A stretch of 14,449 nt of DNA from Palsa-601 sp052146895 (GTDB lineage: Bacteria; Actinomycetota; Acidimicrobiia; Acidimicrobiales; Bog-793): contig JBKQLZ010000231.1 in the NCBI GenBank assembly GCA_052146895.1, positions 1 to 14,449 of the forward strand, read 5' to 3'. The notes below the pieces were generated by a model. That model was not told the DNA's origin. It did no database searches and was given only the letters and a program-made list of their open reading frames with translations. This document shows, piece by piece, positions 12,221-14,449 of this stretch (position 1 is its first letter; each line of letters opens with the position of its first letter). The position numbers and the translations under genes were made by a program.

Positions 12221-13228
12221 ATGACGCAAGAGAATCGACGGCTCGTCCTCGCCAAGCGCCCTACCGGGATGATTGACGACTCCACCGTCTCACTCAAGAC
12301 CGTGCCAGCACCGGAGCCCGGCGACGGGCAGGCCCTCATCCAGGTCCGTTACCTCTCGATCGACCCGACGATCCGGACGTGGATGAACGACGCCGACGGC
12401 TATTTGCCTCCGATCGGTATCGGCGAGCTCATCCGCAGCGGCGGGATCGGCGAGGTTATCGAGTCGAAGAGCGACCGCTACCCCGTCGGCCGGCTGGTGT
12501 TCGGCATGACCGGGTGGCAGGACTTCACGATCGCCGACGAAGACGCCGCGGCGATGGAAGTGCTGCCGGAAGGGATCGACCCGCTCGCCGCGATCAATGT
12601 CTTCGGCATCACGGGTATGACGGCGTACTTCGGCCTCCTCGATGTCGGACAGATGAGGCAAGGCGACGTGGTCGCCGTGTCGGGTGCAGCCGGCGCGACC
12701 GGATCCTCGGTCGGCCAGATCGCCAAGGCCAAGGGCGCTGGCAAGGTGATCGGCATCGCGGGCGGTCCGGAGAAGTGCGCTTATCTGGTGGAGGAGCTGG
12801 GTTTCGATGCGGCTATCGACTACAAGTCCGAGAACGTGGCGCGACGCCTGCACGAGGAGGCCCCGAAAGGGCTCGACATCTACTTCGACAACGTCGGCGG
12901 TGAGATCTTGGACGCCGCTCTCGCGAATCTCGCCCTGCGGGGCCGAGTCGTGCTGTGCGGGGCAATCGCGTACTACAACGAGGCCGGGCTGCCGCCGGGG
13001 CCGACGAACTACATCAACCTTCTGATCCGGCGTGGACGGATGGAGGGGTTCATCATCCTCGACTACGGCCACCGCTTCCCCGAGGCGCAGGCGGACATCC
13101 TCACGTGGCTGCTCGAGGGGAAGATCAAGCACGTCGAGCATGTCGTCGAAGGGCTGGAGCACGCCCCCGATGCGCTCAACCTCCTCTTCACCGGCGGGAA
13201 CACCGGCAAAGTCGTAGTGAAGGTCTGA
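12221..13228 (+). CDS. NADP-dependent oxidoreductase of the zinc-independent MDR family (CurA / 2-alkenal reductase-like)
   Basis: This 335-residue protein is probably an NADPH-dependent reductase of alpha,beta-unsaturated ketones or aldehydes. The N-terminal catalytic domain has QVRYLSIDPTIRTWM (41-55), a hallmark of the CurA/leukotriene B4 12-hydroxydehydrogenase-like group, and FGMTGWQDF. The nucleotide-binding domain has VSGAAGATGSSVGQIAK (153-169) with the AAGATG loop, the NADPH 2'-phosphate region IAGGPEKC, LGFDAAIDYK and IYFDNVGGEILD. The C-terminal lid region has RMEGFIILDY. There are no zinc ligands, as expected. The length is normal. It starts at ATG 12221 with a leaderless-type promoter and is followed 7 bp later by an epoxide hydrolase, so the pair may process related reactive compounds. 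Physiological substrates cannot be told from the sequence. Confidence 0.92.
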   Translation: MTQENRRLVLAKRPTGMIDDSTVSLKTVPAPEPGDGQALIQVRYLSIDPTIRTWMNDADGYLPPIGIGELIRSGGIGEVIESKSDRYPVGRLVFGMTGWQDFTIADEDAAAMEVLPEGIDPLAAINVFGITGMTAYFGLLDVGQMRQGDVVAVSGAAGATGSSVGQIAKAKGAGKVIGIAGGPEKCAYLVEELGFDAAIDYKSENVARRLHEEAPKGLDIYFDNVGGEILDAALANLALRGRVVLCGAIAYYNEAGLPPGPTNYINLLIRRGRMEGFIILDYGHRFPEAQADILTWLLEGKIKHVEHVVEGLEHAPDALNLLFTGGNTGKVVVKV

Positions 13229-13235
13229 GCGGCCG

Positions 13236-14219
13236 ATGAACGGTGAGCACACTCACGGCCAGGTCAGCTCCGGCGGGGTCCGGATCCACTACGTCGAGCA
13301 GGGGCCGAGCGACGGCCCGCTCGTGCTGCTCGTGCACGGCTTCCCCGAGCTGTCGTACTCGTGGCGCAACCAGTTGCCGGCGCTTGCTGCCGCCGGGTAC
13401 CACGCCGTCGCGATCGACGTCCGCGGGTACGGGCGCTCGGGCAAGCCGCTTCGGGTCGAGGACTACCGGGTGGTCCTGCACGTGGCCGACAACGTCGCCG
13501 TTGCCGAGCACTTCGGCGCCGATCACGTCGTGATCGTCGGGCACGACTGGGGTGCCCCGATCTCGTGGACCTCGGTGCTACTCCGGCCGGATCTCTTCGA
13601 CGCGATCGCGCTGTTGAGCGTGCCGTACGCGTCGCCGAGCGCGACCCAGCCGACGAAGGCGTTCGCCGAGATGGCCGGGGCGGACAACGAGTTCTACATG
13701 AACTACTTCCAGGAGCCCGGGCGCGCTGAGGCCGAGGCGGAGATCGATGTGAGGCGCTGGTTGGAGGGTTTCTACTTCGGAGCCTCGGCTGACTGTCCTC
13801 CCGGTAGCGGTCTCGGGATGGCGATCATCCCGCATGGCGAGCGGCTCGTCGACCGGCTGGTCACGTTGGACCGGGAGCTCGCGTGGCTCTCGGCCGCCGA
13901 GCTGGACGTGTACGTGGCGGAGTTCGAGCGGACCGGGTTCAGCGGCGGGCTGAACCGCTACCGGAACCTCGACCGGGACTGGACGGACCTCGCCTCTTTG
14001 CGGGGGCAGCCGCTGCGGGTACCGGCGTTGTTCATCGGGGGGGACAAGGACGGGCCGACGATCTGGGGTGCGAACGCGATCGCCCGCCTCCCGGAGACCG
14101 TGCCACTCTTGAAGGGCAGCCACATCCTCGAGAATTGCGGCCACTGGGTGCAACAGGAGAAGGCCGAGGACGTCAACCGGCTGCTGCTGGAGTTCCTTGC
14201 CGAGGTGCGGCCGGCGTAG
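13236..14219 (+). CDS. Alpha/beta-fold epoxide hydrolase
   Basis: This 327-residue protein is a probable cytoplasmic epoxide hydrolase that opens an epoxide to a diol through an alkyl-enzyme ester. It has the oxyanion motif HGFPE (34-38), the nucleophile Asp104 in VGHDWGA, the acid Asp272 in GGDKDGPT and the base His303 in CGHWVQQE. Tyr242 in GGLNRYRNLDRDW is a likely lid tyrosine that activates the epoxide, and NYFQEPG with AEAEI matches the lid of the soluble epoxide hydrolase family. The length is normal and there is no signal peptide. The ATG at 13236 lies 7 bp after the reductase stop, so the two are co-transcribed; the ribosome site is weak (AAGGT at 13220-13224). A possible terminator follows 27 bp downstream. 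Confidence 0.93.
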   Translation: MNGEHTHGQVSSGGVRIHYVEQGPSDGPLVLLVHGFPELSYSWRNQLPALAAAGYHAVAIDVRGYGRSGKPLRVEDYRVVLHVADNVAVAEHFGADHVVIVGHDWGAPISWTSVLLRPDLFDAIALLSVPYASPSATQPTKAFAEMAGADNEFYMNYFQEPGRAEAEAEIDVRRWLEGFYFGASADCPPGSGLGMAIIPHGERLVDRLVTLDRELAWLSAAELDVYVAEFERTGFSGGLNRYRNLDRDWTDLASLRGQPLRVPALFIGGDKDGPTIWGANAIARLPETVPLLKGSHILENCGHWVQQEKAEDVNRLLLEFLAEVRPA

Positions 14220-14246
14220 CCGGGGCTGGCGCACCCTCGGAACATC

Positions 14247-14298
14247 AAAATCGTGACTGAAACCCCCGCGAAAACCCGGCGAATTCAGGCACGATTTT
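14247..14298. terminator. Long imperfect inverted repeat, likely bidirectional terminator
   Basis: The 15-bp arms (14247-14261 and 14284-14298) pair at 14 of 15 positions: AAAATCGTG with CACGATTTT, one mismatch, then CTGAA with TTCAG. The loop is 22 nt and GC-rich. The outer A-run and T-run give a T-tract after the hairpin on either strand, as in an intrinsic two-way terminator. It starts 27 bp after the epoxide hydrolase stop. The AT-rich arms are unlike the surrounding DNA and might be a dispersed repeat. Confidence 0.6.
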
Positions 14299-14343
14299 GC
14301 GGCGAACGCGGGCGAGGGCCGCCGCTGCCTCAATCCGGTTCGA

Positions 14344-14418
14344 GGGCCGCATGATCAAGGGCCGCATGATCCAGGGCCTCACCGTCCCCGGCCTCACCGT
14401 CCCCGGCCTCACCGTCCC
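14344..14418. repeat. 15-bp tandem repeats, five units of two types
   Basis: Two units of GGGCCGCATGATCMA (M = A/C) are followed by three units of the type SGGCCTCACCGTCCC, all with a 15-bp period and a shared GGCC core. They lie downstream of the terminator, close to the window edge. On the minus strand they would read as a pentapeptide repeat (PGTVR/PLIMR), but no credible gene contains them. Confidence 0.9.
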
Positions 14419-14449
14419 CGGCGACGCTCTCACTGGCCACCCCGTCACC

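Noticed and set aside
14245..14448. Minus-strand open frame with PGTVR-type pentapeptide repeats
   Set aside because: It consists of the 15-bp repeats plus the terminator hairpin read in frame; no ribosome site is seen, and its true 5' end may lie beyond the window.

Overview
The window is about 14.4 kb of dense, high-GC DNA with long open reading frames on both strands, many GTG starts and several genes that look leaderless. Together with the gene families (F420/FMN-type luciferase-like monooxygenase, DUF6295-like protein, DinB/mycothiol-type domain, NrtR-type regulator) this suggests an actinobacterium. I cannot resolve the order from sequence alone. No rRNA, tRNA, IS element, prophage or CRISPR array was seen.

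Layout. (1) 1-777, plus strand: the 3' end of a probable luciferase-like monooxygenase overlaps a GNAT acetyltransferase. (2) 782-3890, minus strand: an S9-family serine peptidase and a LysR-type regulator, separated by a 12-bp minisatellite that also contains the regulator's stop codon. (3) 3891-5287: a divergent promoter region and an MFS transporter, the obvious target of the LysR regulator. (4) 5288-5480: a gap between converging genes with a hexanucleotide repeat, an AT-rich patch holding a 20-bp operator-like dyad, and a GC-rich hairpin. (5) 5481-7320, minus strand: a two-helix small membrane protein, a crotonase-family protein with an isomerase-type active site, and a glyoxalase/VOC protein 15 bp upstream of it. 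(6) 7321-8406: a divergent region with two neighbouring perfect hairpins, then an NAD-dependent epimerase-like SDR. (7) 8407-9171: an NrtR-like Nudix/winged-helix regulator whose Nudix box is broken, preceded by a perfect 12-bp palindrome next to its -10 box. (8) 9168-11737, minus strand: a tightly packed four-gene operon: DinB-YCII fusion, GNAT-like protein, dienelactone hydrolase family protein and DUF6295-like protein. (9) 11801-14219, plus strand: a MmcQ/YjbR protein, then a CurA-like NADP-dependent enone reductase and an epoxide hydrolase as a pair. (10) 14220-14449: a long imperfect inverted repeat that looks like a two-way terminator, then 15-bp tandem repeats.

How the genes fit together. 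Much of the content handles small reactive or acyl-CoA-linked molecules: enone reductase, epoxide hydrolase, dienelactone hydrolase, glyoxalase-like protein, crotonase, SDR, flavin monooxygenase and an exporter. This resembles an accessory catabolic/detoxification neighbourhood made of several independent short operons with local regulators, not one biosynthetic cluster. I see no clearly new multi-gene system. The features most worth checking are the DinB-YCII fusion operon, the catalytically dead NrtR-like regulator with its palindrome, and the hairpins and repeats in the intergenic regions.
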